Below are positions 1 to 21,639 of a DNA stretch of 64,000 nt, in pieces. This DNA comes from Imbricaverruca yamaguchii (Eukaryota > Arthropoda > Thecostraca > Neoverrucidae), in assembly GCA_034440575.1 (NCBI GenBank), contig JAOTOL010001660.1:1326001-1390000 (forward strand), in the 5' to 3' direction. Position 1 is the first letter of the stretch; each line of letters begins with the position of its first letter. Under the pieces are notes generated by a model. It was not told the origin of the DNA. It ran no database searches and saw only the letters and a list, made by a program, of their open reading frames with translations. A program made the translations under genes and the position numbers.

Positions 1-1313
1 AGCACAAACGCTCTCACAAATCAGCAAGATGAACTCCGCCAAATAGTAAAACTGACGGTTAGGGCACACACTAATAACGTGACGTCTCAGCGCTGATTTC
101 AGCTGTTACATGTCTGATTCTTGTATTTCATGACTAGATTTACAATTGTAATTAAAAACAACACGTTTATTTTTCATAATTTCCATAAATGTACTGAAAA
201 CATAGCAAATAATAGCATCAAGATGTATCATGACCCTTGCAGCCGTGCCGTTATTTGTTAATGGTTGGCGCTAATCGCAAACTTCCACTTACCGAAGCGT
301 AAATTTGCGTTAAGATATTCGCGTGTTTCGCTACGCCAAACATAATTTTACATAAGTTTACAAGAACAAAACATAAGTTTACAAGAACATAATTTTCGCA
401 AGTTTTCCTAATCGCAACGTATTCAGAAGTTCCGCTGCTCATGTAAACGGGGTAATTTTCGCAGCACCAGTTGTGGTCACAGACTGGCTGGACTCAGCAG
501 AGAACCAGCACCACACTTGGACGAGTTCTGACCAGCACAAGGCGTCTTTAAGAACACTGGAGGAGCCAAGGCGAGAGGCGGGTTTGCCCAGGCGAGAGGT
601 AGGTTTGCCGCGCTGGAAAGAACACAATCGGACACACCATACGTTGTTGGAAGAGAGCGGTGGTGGCGCTATTGCCGACATTACAGGTGGCACGGCACTG
701 GCACGCAGCGCTATCCATAGTAGTCACGGCACGGTGCGTAGGGCCTGTGCCGCCCCCTGCTGCAAGGGGCACCGCAGAGCAGGGTCTGTACCGTCCCTCT
801 TCTGCAGGGTCGTTTATCATACGCAGGGCCAATGGCATTCTTCGGCTGGAATTGCCGCTACAAACGTCTTTATCTGACTAAGGGATGTATCTGACTTTAT
901 CTGACTTTAAACGAAATATTGTGATGTAGTTGGTAAAGCAAAAGGGACTAAGCCCGTCTAAATCTTGGTTAAAAAAATGAAAGGTGGAATGCTGTACCAT
1001 TGTAATTGTACATGCTTCGAACAAGTGCTAATTGGTTCGGGTTATGTCGGGTCGAGTCGTGCATGGTCACGTATTTGTGCACATATTAGACCACACTCGC
1101 ATTAATATTTCAATATAAATCCTACAGCATCGATTTGAAAGAGGGATCTGAACTAGCTTTTGTGATATTCAATTCATGTTTGTATATACCTGCCTGGGTA
1201 CTTAGTGGAACCAGATTGCATTTTTGACAAGTCTAGTAGGGGACGAATACTGAAGACGCATTTTCGCTTCTGTATACTTGGAGATTATGTGCCTTTCCGA
1301 TGTACCGAATGAG
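1..1313. other. No gene recognised; presumed P4HA intron
   Basis: AT-rich sequence with a GC-richer stretch at about 470-840. No reading frame here resembles the missing catalytic exons of the prolyl hydroxylase on the minus strand, and no repeat shared with the rest of the window was noticed. Confidence 0.5.
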
Positions 1314-1353
1314 CTACATTTGCCCTTTACCGATTGGAAAAGGGCAAATGTAG
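1314..1353. repeat. Inverted repeat at the 5' edge of the truncated LINE
   Basis: CTACATTTGCCCTTT and AAAGGGCAAATGTAG, 15-bp perfect arms around a 10-nt loop. The right arm belongs to the LINE; the left arm is an inverted copy of it. Confidence 0.93.
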
Positions 1354-2660
1354 TTCCTATTTTCAAGAAAGGAGAAAGAGGGAAAGTTGAAAGCTATAGG
1401 CCAATAAGTCTCACATACTCGACAATTTGATTTGATCAGGGAAATCAGGTTGATGTAGCATATCTTGACTTTAGTAAGGCCTTTGACAAGGTACCCCATA
1501 AACGGTTAATGATACAGCTTCAGTCCCATGGTATTGCAGGTAGCATCTTAAAATGGATAGAGTTGTGGCTTTCAGATAGACAGCAAAGAGTGATGCTAAA
1601 TGGTACAAAGTCATCATGGCAAAATGTTCTTAGTGGAGTCCCCCAGGGGTCAGTACTGGGGCCATTACTGTTCATTATATTTGTAAATAACATTGAAAGT
1701 GGCCTAAGCAGTAAAGTTGTGAAATTTGCGGATGATTTGAAGGTCTTTAGGGCAATAACAGGTCAGGATGAGCATATCTCGCTGCAAAATACTTAGACGA
1801 ACTTGTGAAGTGGTCCGAAGAATGGCAAATGAAATTTAACTTTGATAAGTGCAAAATCATGCATGTAGGTAAGCAGCATATGAAGGCTCCATACTTGATG
1901 GCTGGCCAAGTGCTATCAGTGACTCAACAGGAGAAGGATTTAGGTGTAATTCTAAACACAAAACTGGGGGCATCAGAACAGACCAAGGAAGCCAGGAAGA
2001 AGGCACTGGGAATGCTCGGGGCAATAAATAGGAATGTATCATACAGAAGTGAGGAAGTGATCAGGAAGTTTTACTGTGCATACGCCAGGCCACATTTGGA
2101 ATACTGCATCCAAGCTTGGTCTCCTAGCTATGACAAAGATTGTTGGCTTTTAGAGAGAGTACAAAAGAGGGCTACAAAAATGGTTAATGGCATAAGCAAC
2201 CTGGCATATGAGGAAAGATTGAAGAAATTGAATATGTTTTCACTTAGATATAGAAGGCTGAGAGGAGATCTCATCGAGGTCTTTAAATTTGTCAATGGTC
2301 TGGAGAGGGGATACCTTGGGGAAATGTTTGAATTTAACAGAAATGATGCAATTATAGGTCATAAATTCAAAATTAAAGTTAACCACAGCAGAACAAGGTT
2401 AAGGCAAACTTTCTTCACCAACAGGGTAGTGGAACACTGAAACCAGCTGCCAGAAAACATCGCCAGTAGCAGCACATTGAACATCTTTAAACACAGCATA
2501 GACAATCATTATAAGAATAGAGGGCTTGCTTTTCAGCATTACAGGGAGGGCTGATTGACAGATTTGGTGGGCAACTGGTTCAGTGTACAGAGTGCAACCA
2601 AGAAGGGCCCTTGTGGCTCATAGTTGCACTAATCTTTTATGTCTTTATGTCTTTTATGAG
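1329..2660 (+). mobile_element. 5'-truncated, decayed copy of the CR1-like LINE (RT domain and 3' tail)
   Basis: Nearly identical to the reverse-transcriptase half and 3' UTR of the full-length element at 39658-44821. It includes DFSKAFDKVPHKRLM, GVPQGSVLGPLL and FADDLKVF, and ends in the same TTTATGTC-type tail. It is dead. About 180 bp before the DFSKAF block are deleted near 1420, a frameshift lies near 1790, and the tryptophan codon at about 2438 has become a stop. It lies in a P4HA intron, antisense to the gene, and its first bases form an inverted repeat (1314-1353). Confidence 0.93.
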
Positions 2661-2708
2661 CTGAGCATAACTTTGTCATGGTCGCGCTCAAGCTGTATCG
2701 GGACTTAC

Positions 2709-14368
<11,660 letters not shown>

Positions 14369-14679
14369 CGTGCTGCGGAAGGCAGGCGTATCGGAAGTGT
14401 TGTGACGGTCACGGTGCACTGAATTGACCAAGACACAATGACATTATGGACATTATGACATTATGGACATTGTGCCATTATTGCCATTATTGACATTATT
14501 GCATTATGGCCATTATGATATAATGGACATTATGAAACCGGAGCGGAAATCACCCAATGACATTCTGGCGCAAATAGGGGACTCGGGAGCACACTGCACC
14601 TGCAGCGCAAGTCAATACATCAGAGAGACGCACGTGCGGTGCGCCGATACCGGTCGGTTCGGCGTTTTTGGTCGGCAGT

Positions 14680-14945
14680 TGGTCAACTGGCAGCTGGTTA
14701 ATTGGCGGTTGATCGGCTGGCGGCTGGTTGATAGCTGACTGCCTGATTGTTGACTAGTTGGCGGCTGGTTGGCTGACGGTTGACTGGTTGGCGGCTACTT
14801 TGTTGACGGCTGGATGGCGGCTGGTTGGCTGTCAGTTGGCTGACGGCTGGTTGGCTGTTAGTTGGCTGGCGGCTGGTTGGCGGCTGGTTGGCGGCTAGTT
14901 GGCTGACGGCCAGCTGGTTGGCGGCTGGTTGGCGGCCAGTTGGCA
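14680..14945. repeat. GGCTGGTTGGC-type minisatellite
   Basis: Irregular array of GGCGGCTGGTTGGC and GACGGCTGGTTGGC units, upstream of the P4HA start codon in the gene's sense. Confidence 0.9.
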
Positions 14946-14965
14946 GGTAAACAAGTTCGTCTCAC

Positions 14966-15260
14966 CCGCGACGGCCAGAGACTGCCGGCCGGTCGTTCCT
15001 CCCGCGAGCTCCATCCTCGCATACCGACAGCCGCCAGCAAAATAACCTCCTGAGCCCCGGTAAGCGGCCGGCACACAGTCGGACGCGTCTGACGCACGGC
15101 CGCAGTGCCTGTGGAGACATCGCCGGGCCGGCGGCTGCCCTGTAAGACGCGGCCGAGAAGCTGGGTCAGTGCCACCCAGTTGTGGATCGGTCGTTGACCG
15201 GGCGCGGTCTGGGCTCTCGGTTGGTGATAGGAATCGTCGTCTTTTCTCCGCCACCCTGAT
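14966..15260 (-). other. Candidate exon, GC-rich, product unrecognised
   Basis: A GC-rich stretch open on the minus strand in two frames, ending at a consensus donor GCGG|GTGAGA (14966/14965). One frame contains RPIHNWVALTQLLGRVLQG, which recalls the N-P-V...L..R element of the P4HA N-terminal domain, but the resemblance is weak. It could be a non-coding first exon of the P4HA gene, part of a second tandem gene, or chance. Confidence 0.25.
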
Positions 15261-15504
15261 GTGACTGTCATGCCAGCGACGCGACTACGACGAGGTACAC
15301 ATGTAGTTCCCCAACATGTAGAACGTGCCTCGCCACATTTCTGGTTAGCCATGGTATTGGTAACTGGAGCATGTGAGCAAAAAAAACGGCTTTTGATAGA
15401 ACGGACTACCCTTGGCATATACTGCCTCAGTTATGCAGCACCGTGGATCTCCTTTACCTGCATGCTTGGTCGGTATTAATATGCAATTACGGTATTAATA
15501 CACA

Positions 15505-15800
15505 TGCGACCTGACTCACATACGCGCTGGCCACATGTCGGTCTGACTCAGATACATGCCGGCCTGGCTCAGTCTCATGCCGTTCCCATGCCGGCCTAAC
15601 TCAGCTTCATGCCTGCCCAATGTCTGGTTGACTCAGCTTCATGCCGGCCACATGCTGCCCTGGCTCAGCTACATGCTGTCCCTATACAGACTTAGATGCA
15701 TGCCGGCCTGGCTCAGCTACATGCCGGCTTAACTAAGTTGCATGCCGGCCACATGCCGGCCTGACTTAACTGCATGCCGCCCTCATGCTGCCCTGACTCA
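15505..15800. repeat. Degenerate minisatellite of about 30 bp
   Basis: Units of CTCAGCTTCATGCCGGCC and CTCAGCTACATGCTG type, with variable spacers such as CACATGCCGGCCTGACT. Confidence 0.85.
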
Positions 15801-18264
15801 GAGCTGCGCGTGGCCGGGCTTACATATTTTTGCCGAAACCGGGTTTCGACAGTCACCAGAATAGTGGGCTAATTCGCAAAGTAGGGTGGCTGGGCCAAAT
15901 GGTCATGTAAATGAGCTATTATTCCGACGAAAGTACAATTAGCTGATATCCTGATTCTTAACTTATGCCCAACGCACGCAAACATGTACGTTTTTATGGT
16001 TGAGCTCAGCATAGATGGGACGGAGAGTAATTCATGTCAACACGTTTATATTCACATGTTTATGTCTGCATGGCTCGTGTTGGGTAAAATTGGGCTTATT
16101 GCAACACAAAAATCGCTTCCCCTTTCCAAACAAATGAGGGAAAATTGGACTCGGCAAGCGACCAATGTACACGGGTTGCGCAGCTCCCCAGCAAAATTCA
16201 CATGACGACGGCCCCTCGTGATGAGGACCAGTGAGCCGTTCCAGGTGAGATCGACCATGGGGAGACGAGTGACGTAGTGAGGGAGCGAAGGGGAAGTCAC
16301 CACCCACTGGGGGACCCAAAGGGGGCACTCCAGGCGACCGCCTTCCGGGGACCGCCTTCAGGGGACCGCCTGACGGATGATTGCGGTCAAGGGGTGACGG
16401 AGAGGCGTCGGGTCAATGCAGAGTATCCATGGACCGATAACGAAGGCCCTGGCCTGGGCCAACGTGAAGAGCTTCTAGGTCGACGGATGAGCCGCGGTTC
16501 GTTGCAAGGGTCTCCGGGCTAAAGGGAATTATCCAGAGCCAATATGAAGGACAATGAGCTTACGACAGGCCCAAGTTGAAGAAAACTATTCAACGTCATT
16601 TTTTTAGAGGCATCCGGCTTGACGCAAATGCTCTGGGTCATTAAAGATGGTCCCTAACACGGCAAAGAGGGAGCTCTAGCAGCGGGATAGGACCTCGGTC
16701 ACCAGAAACAGCCCTACAGGGACTTTTTTGTGTTGGCTCAGGGTCCTAAGAGCTGGAGAGGAATGGCTATGATCTGTATCAGAGATGGAATTTCCCTGCG
16801 ATGAGAGCTAGACAAGGCTACTGAAGGACTGTAATGGACCCTGGAAGCAAGAGAGGACTGTGTGGGATGAAGAGAACTCATGAGAGCCAAAGTACTAGAT
16901 TTCCTGAAATTGTGAATGATCCAAAGGCACGCACAAAAGTCCCTCAGAGCTTAAGAAGTCCCTGTGGGCTGGCTATTGCTGTGTGAAATACTGAGTACCA
17001 GCCTGGGAGCTATAATTTCCTGGAAACAAAAACAGATATCAATAACTGGAACCCCAAGCAACTTGAGAGTTCCCCTGAGGACTGATAGAGATCTCTGTGA
17101 GTTATGACTAGCGATGGTTGTGATGAATATTGAGTGCCAGTTTCAGAGCTGGACTGTCCGTGATAGGCAAAAGGGTTATTAAACACTTGCAATGGTCATT
17201 GAGAGTTCAAGAGGGCTCATGGGAGCTAGGGAATACTGTATTGGGATGCTTCTAAGGCTTTGGAGGACCACTCAGGGTAATAGCGTAGCTATGGCGCATA
17301 GGTGACAGCCTCCCTTGGATGATCCGAGGGGCTCTCTACCCAACCGCCTTGATGGAACCGCAGGGGCCTCCTGTTTCAACGTGAAGTGTCCTTGGATCGA
17401 CGAAAGGGGCTCTGGTCGGACGCAAGAGTCTCCGGCCGACGAAGAGGGCCCAGAATCAACGGGAAATGACTTCGGGAAGATTTAGAATGTCCTAGTTTGG
17501 GCCAACGTCAAGGGCTTCTAGATCGACGGAGGGGCCCAGATCGCTGGAAGGGCTCCTGGGCTGACGGAGAGGGTTCCGAGCCAATAAGAAAGGCCCTTAT
17601 TTGAAGGCGGGGCCCAAGCCGAAAAAAATGCGCCTGACCTGATGAAGAGGGCACAAGCTTTTGAAAACGGGACCCGGCCTGCCGAAAAAGGTCATAGGCC
17701 GTCCAAGAGGCCCCTGAGACGACGAAGCTGGGCTCTGGTTGCCGGATAGGACCTCGGACCGTCATGAAGGGTCCTTGGCCTGACATGTGAGGACAAAGCC
17801 GCAAAAGAGTCCTTGACCTGATGGAAAGGCCCACACTTTTGAAAGAATGGTTCCAGCCGGACAGGGCCGGACGCCTGAATGCTACCAAGTAACCTGCGCC
17901 GACTAAGAGTACCGCTAGCCGCCAGGCGACCGTTGGGCCTTCGAAGAGGGCCCAGAGCCGACACGAAGGGCCCTTGGGTAACGAAGGGTCCGAAGCCATG
18001 CCGGCCCCTTTGCCTGGCCGAGAAGGCCCAAACTGTTGAAAGATGGTCCTCCGGCAGTATGGAGAGTATACTGAACTGTGAAAGAATTCTCCTGAGTTTA
18101 CGGAGGGGGCCCAGGGCGGATATGGAGGTCCACAAATATACCATACCACCCGTATTTCAGCTCTGTAGTTAGTTAATTAGTTATTAAGGTTTTAGGGTGC
18201 ATCAACAGCAGTGGTTATAAAGCGCCCATAAGAGAACGCCTTGATTTGTAGATGAGTATAGTAA
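15801..18264. other. No gene recognised; degenerate GC-rich repeats
   Basis: From about 16200 to 18130 the sequence repeatedly uses short GACGAAGAGGGCCC-like and CCGACGGAGAGGG-like phrases, suggesting an old, much-decayed tandem array. Open frames on both strands here (for example 17508-18149 minus) follow this composition and have no recognisable domain. Confidence 0.5.
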
Positions 18265-18486
18265 AGGCAACTTCGAACCCCTGTTCCGAAATGCGTTTCG
18301 CTGCCATGTATCCTGGGATCCGGTCTCTGGGCGGATCTCAGACATTCAGCCAGCACCGACCGGCGTGCTGACATCGGCCTTCGACGCCTCGAGCCGCGGC
18401 CGAGGCCGGGGGTGTTATGCTTCGTCGGATCCGGTACCGACGCGATGCTGGCGACGCGGACGTTGTGTCATCGCGCCATGAGACAG
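18265..18486 (+). repeat. Host dispersed repeat, left part, interrupted by the DNA transposon
   Basis: Begins near CAACTTCGAACCCCTGTTC and includes CCATGTATCCTGGGATCC. It continues on the other side of the transposon at 21143. The uninterrupted copy is at 63185-63650 on the opposite strand. Confidence 0.85.
18478..18486 (+). repeat. 9-bp target-site duplication, left copy
   Basis: ATGAGACAG directly before the transposon terminus TAGGGTGGAT; repeated exactly at 21134-21142. Confidence 0.9.
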
Positions 18487-18640
18487 TAGGGTGGATTGAA
18501 TGCAACTTTTTTTTCGCAAATCAACTTCCGCGGGCTCAAAACACGTGCGCGTGCATCGGTAGAGACAAGACAACACAATTGCAAAAATATATAATATGTT
18601 CTAGATACCGCGCACGAATCGTTTTCAAAAATATTTCTTC
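18487..18640 (+). repeat. Left terminal inverted repeat of the DNA transposon
   Basis: Starts TAGGGTGGATTGAATGCAAC and pairs, with insertions, to the complement of 20990-21133. The inner edge is the CCGCGCACGAATCGTTTT / CCGCGCACGAAACGTTTT block. Confidence 0.88.
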
Positions 18641-18674
18641 GCCGCCAGGCGTCGAAGTCTCCATTGATTGAAGC

Positions 18675-18737
18675 ATGGCACGTAAAAAGATAGCACCACG
18701 CGCGTCGGACTCCGCAGCTGGCGCGGGCCCCTCTAAC
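18675..18737 (+). CDS. Candidate first exon of the transposon ORF
   Basis: ATG at 18675 opens MARKKIAPRASDSAAGAGPS followed by N, a basic start. At TCTAAC|GTGTCG a 43-bp candidate intron would run to GGGCGTGCAG|CAG (18780/18781), containing CTAAC-type branch sequences. Both sides are phase 0, so the joined frame continues into the long ORF without a stop. Not required if translation starts at the ATG at 18811. Confidence 0.4.
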
Positions 18738-18810
18738 GTGTCGCAACTAACCCCTCTAACGTGACAAAAAGGGCGTGCAGCAGAGTTCAGAGGCGAAGCA
18801 GCTCAGTGAC

Positions 18811-20472
18811 ATGGACGCAGACGTGGAAGAGAGCAGTGAGGACTCTGAAATGGATGGTGTGGAGGAGGCTGGTGCTAGCTATTCTGATTCGCTAAGCTCT
18901 GATGACGACGTCTGTGGTAGTGGAGGACAAAACCGCCGACAGCTTCCCAACTTCTCGCGAATGTGTGATCGGTATGGTACCTCTGACCGCTCCGCTGCCG
19001 GCTTGCTGAACGCAGCTCTAGTAGATTATGGGATAATCACACACAACAGCAAGGCTGAGCTGGTTGACCGCAATAAAATCCGGCGACAGAGAGACAAATG
19101 GGGTAAGAAGGAAGTGGATGAGAGCTCAAAGGAAAACCGACGTGATCGCCTGGTGGGATTTTATTATGATGGTAGGGAAGATATAACGCTGAATAGAGTG
19201 GGTAACAAGAACAAGATGGTCAAAGAACTGCATGAAGTAGTCGTTGCTGAACCAGGCCACCGGTACGTCGACCATGTGTCTCCACAGAGCGCCGGTGCTG
19301 CGGACATAGCCAAAGAGATGTTGGCTGTCATTCAGGAAAATGATGCCCATCCAGTGGTGATAGGGTCGGACGGCACATCGGTGAATACAGCCCGCAATAG
19401 CGGTGTTAACAGGAGGATTGAATTGGGTGTTGGTCGTCCTCTCCAGGAAGCTATTTGCGGCATACACACCAACGAACTGACGCTCAGACACGTGTTCAAG
19501 GACGCTGATGGCGAGACGAGTGGCCCGTCCTCCTTCAAAGGGCCGATTGGTAAGGCCATTCAGGATGATTTGACTGCACTGCCCCTTGCTCAGTTTAAGC
19601 CTGTGAGGGGTCAAGTGCCTCCCATTCCAGCCGATGTTCTGAAGGAGATGAACAAAGACCAGCAGTACCTGTGCAACATGTGCATGGCAGTCCAAGCAGG
19701 ACCAGGACAAGTCCTCCAGCGTGTGCTGTCTGCAGACCCTGGTCCAATCCATCAGGCCCGCTGGGTGACTCTGGCGAACAGGATCCTCCGCCTGTACGTG
19801 TCGACGGAGTCGCCAACGCCGAAGCTAGTGAGGGTGGTGTTCATGATACTGAACCAGTACGTCCCTGGGTGGTTTATGTATAGAGTTCGCCCACACATCA
19901 GTGATGGAGCTAAAAACTTGTTCGAACTGATCCGTCTGTCGAGGAAGTTGCCTGAAGATGACCGCAACATTGTGCAAAAGGTTCTGAAACGCAACGGGTT
20001 CTGGGCACACAGTGAGAACATCCTCGCCGCCATGCTGACCGACAGCCGACAGGAGACGAGGGTGGCGGCCGTGGAGCGGATCAGGATGTGCCGAGCCAAG
20101 AGACGCGAGGACGATGACCCGGATGACATCAGACAGTTCGTCGTTCCGGACATCAACTTCGATGCCGATGACTACCAAGAAATGATCGACTGGACAAATG
20201 CAACAGAGCCACCACTGACCATGGACATGTCAGACGAGGAAATCACAGCGGCTGTGCAATGTGAACACCCCATGGACTTCAGCGCATTTCCATGTCACTC
20301 ACAAGGCGTGGAACGTTGGGTAAAGGAGGTGACAGATGCGGCACAGAAGAAGGCCGGGTACTCGGCACGCCATGCTCTGATTCTGGCCAAAGCACGGTCC
20401 AGAGCCGATCTTCCGGTGATGGATACAAAGAAAGACTTTTACAGCTGGCTTCAGGGAGCCGGTCGTTCCTGA
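18811..20472 (+). CDS. Putative transposase of a conserved unnamed family (553 aa)
   Basis: One intact frame from ATG 18811 to TGA at 20472; the frame is open upstream to 18760 and may include a small first exon. Numbered from this ATG: residues 1-40 are acidic. Then come GSDGTSVNT (D187), RPLQEAICGIHTNELTLRHV (C216xxH219), TSGPSSFKGPIGK, ARWVTLANRILRLYVSTE (RW at 317-318), WAHSENILAAML, and FPCHSQGVERWVKEVT (E501). I recognise this motif order from multi-copy uncharacterised invertebrate proteins. An acidic residue near a DGT, a CxxH, an RW and a late VER recall RNase H-fold (hAT-like) transposases; that reading and the catalytic residues are inference. Its place between inverted termini with a target duplication supports a transposase role. 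Confidence 0.75.
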   Translation: MDADVEESSEDSEMDGVEEAGASYSDSLSSDDDVCGSGGQNRRQLPNFSRMCDRYGTSDRSAAGLLNAALVDYGIITHNSKAELVDRNKIRRQRDKWGKKEVDESSKENRRDRLVGFYYDGREDITLNRVGNKNKMVKELHEVVVAEPGHRYVDHVSPQSAGAADIAKEMLAVIQENDAHPVVIGSDGTSVNTARNSGVNRRIELGVGRPLQEAICGIHTNELTLRHVFKDADGETSGPSSFKGPIGKAIQDDLTALPLAQFKPVRGQVPPIPADVLKEMNKDQQYLCNMCMAVQAGPGQVLQRVLSADPGPIHQARWVTLANRILRLYVSTESPTPKLVRVVFMILNQYVPGWFMYRVRPHISDGAKNLFELIRLSRKLPEDDRNIVQKVLKRNGFWAHSENILAAMLTDSRQETRVAAVERIRMCRAKRREDDDPDDIRQFVVPDINFDADDYQEMIDWTNATEPPLTMDMSDEEITAAVQCEHPMDFSAFPCHSQGVERWVKEVTDAAQKKAGYSARHALILAKARSRADLPVMDTKKDFYSWLQGAGRS

Positions 20473-20989
20473 GTTCAGCTTCGCCATTCTGAGGTGACCT
20501 GTCGCCATGATTTGGTACCATAATCTATTGCCATGCGTTGAAAGTTGAAAGTGTTTCCTAGACAAAACGCACAGCCGATATTCAGGACGTCTGTTGATGA
20601 TTGAAATGATGGTTTAGTTGATATGGTGTGTTTAAATGGTTGCAAGTACAGAGTTAGGCAGACTCGTATTTATGTTCCTACATAGATGGTGGTGATCACA
20701 AGTTTCCGAAAACTGCAATGCAATAACTGCAATAAACCTCGGTTGAACGTATCTCTTGTTATGCAAAACTGAAAACGTGGCCAAAAATGTAAATATTGTG
20801 CACCTCTAATCACGTAATTGTTGCTGACGGTTCATTACATAATTAAAGCTTCGGTGTTATAGACATGCAGACACTAGTAAGCTTGGCAACGGTAGCCGAT
20901 AATTAGTGGGGGAATAGCGTGAACAAGACTTATGGTGTTATGTTCTTATAACAAGGCAAAGACTAATGGAGACTTCAACGCTTGGCGGG

Positions 20990-21133
20990 GCTAAGAACCG
21001 TTTCAAAAACGTTTCGTGCGCGGTATCTAGAATATTTTTGAAAAATGTTTAGCCGCGATTTTCCGTCTATGAACATTCACGCGCACGCGTTTTGACCCCG
21101 CGGAAGTTGGTTTATAATTTTCGATCCACCCTA
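20990..21133 (-). repeat. Right terminal inverted repeat of the DNA transposon
   Basis: Complement begins TAGGGTGGATCGAAAATTAT. It shares the terminal 10 bp exactly and several internal blocks with the left terminus. Confidence 0.88.
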
Positions 21134-21142
21134 ATGAGACAG
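21134..21142 (+). repeat. 9-bp target-site duplication, right copy
   Basis: ATGAGACAG directly after the transposon end CCACCCTA. In the uninterrupted host repeat (complement of 63185-63650) one copy, ATGGCACAG, stands at this point. Confidence 0.9.
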
Positions 21143-21370
21143 TCGGACTTCATTGCGCCGTGTCACCATACCCGTATCGCCATTGTACCATGTAGTACTT
21201 GTGGGGTGTGTCTAGGGTGCGACGACCGGACCCCTCCCTTCGCGGTGTAGTGCAGTGGGTGATATTTCGGCCATTTCAGGTCAGGGTGTTGGCCCGGTGG
21301 GCCAACGCTCTGGCCCCCATGTGTGATGGGAACCCCTCTCGCGCTCGCGGCTCGGCAGTCGGGCACGGAC
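21143..21370 (+). repeat. Host dispersed repeat, right part
   Basis: Continues the repeat broken at 18486. It shares TTCATTGCGCC, ACGACCGGAC, CGCGGTGT, GTGGGCCAACGC and GGCTCGGC-GTCG blocks, in order, with the complement of 63185-63440. Confidence 0.82.
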
Positions 21371-21390
21371 GGTCGTCAAGGTGAGACGCC

Positions 21391-21569
21391 GGGGCGTGGA
21401 TGGCCGAGTGGTTAAGGTGTCGGGCTATGGGTACCAAAGGTCCCGGGTTCGACTCTAGCGCCACTCAGGACATTTCCCAATCCCGCGGCCCACCGGGGAA
21501 ACAGTGTGGGCGGCGCCATTAGCCGTGAATGTGCATAAAGTGTGTCGTGAACCAACCAATAAACAAACG
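21391..21569 (+). mobile_element. tRNA-derived SINE, family A, full copy
   Basis: The head reads GTGGATGGCCGAGTGGTTAA (A box) and CCCGGGTTCGACTC (B box), like a serine/leucine tRNA, then a tRNA-unrelated body and an AATAAACAAAC tail. A perfect 12-bp target duplication, AGGTGAGACGCC, flanks it (21379-21390 and 21570-21581). The head lacks a closing acceptor stem, so it is not a tRNA gene. Confidence 0.92.
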
Positions 21570-21639
21570 AGGTGAGACGCCACCGCGTGGTAAGACGTTG
21601 GAAGGCAGTCTGCCTCAGTGGACTATGGAATATTGGAGG

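Larger units (their letters stand above)
18487..21133 (+). mobile_element. DNA transposon, 2647 bp, with long imperfect terminal inverted repeats
   Basis: The termini are TAGGGTGGAT at the left and its complement ATCCACCCTA at the right. Matching continues inward for about 150 bp with gaps: CCAACTTCCGCGGGGTCAAA against TCAACTTCCGCGGGCTCAAA, then CGTGCGCGTG, then TCTAGATACCGCGCACGAA, then TTCAAAAATATT. Exact 9-bp target duplications flank it. It carries one long ORF (18811-20472) and about 660 bp of 3' non-coding sequence. It is nested in an older repeat whose empty-site copy is at 63185-63650. The superfamily is not settled: 9-bp duplications are known in Mutator-like elements, while the ORF motifs recall hAT-type RNase H transposases. 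Confidence 0.92.

Noticed and set aside
17508..18149. 213-codon minus frame as a gene
   Set aside because: Lies in degenerate GC-rich repeats; composition explains the open frame.
21391..21470. tRNA gene (Ser/Leu-like head)
   Set aside because: Acceptor strands do not pair, a non-tRNA body follows, and target duplications flank the whole unit; it is a SINE.
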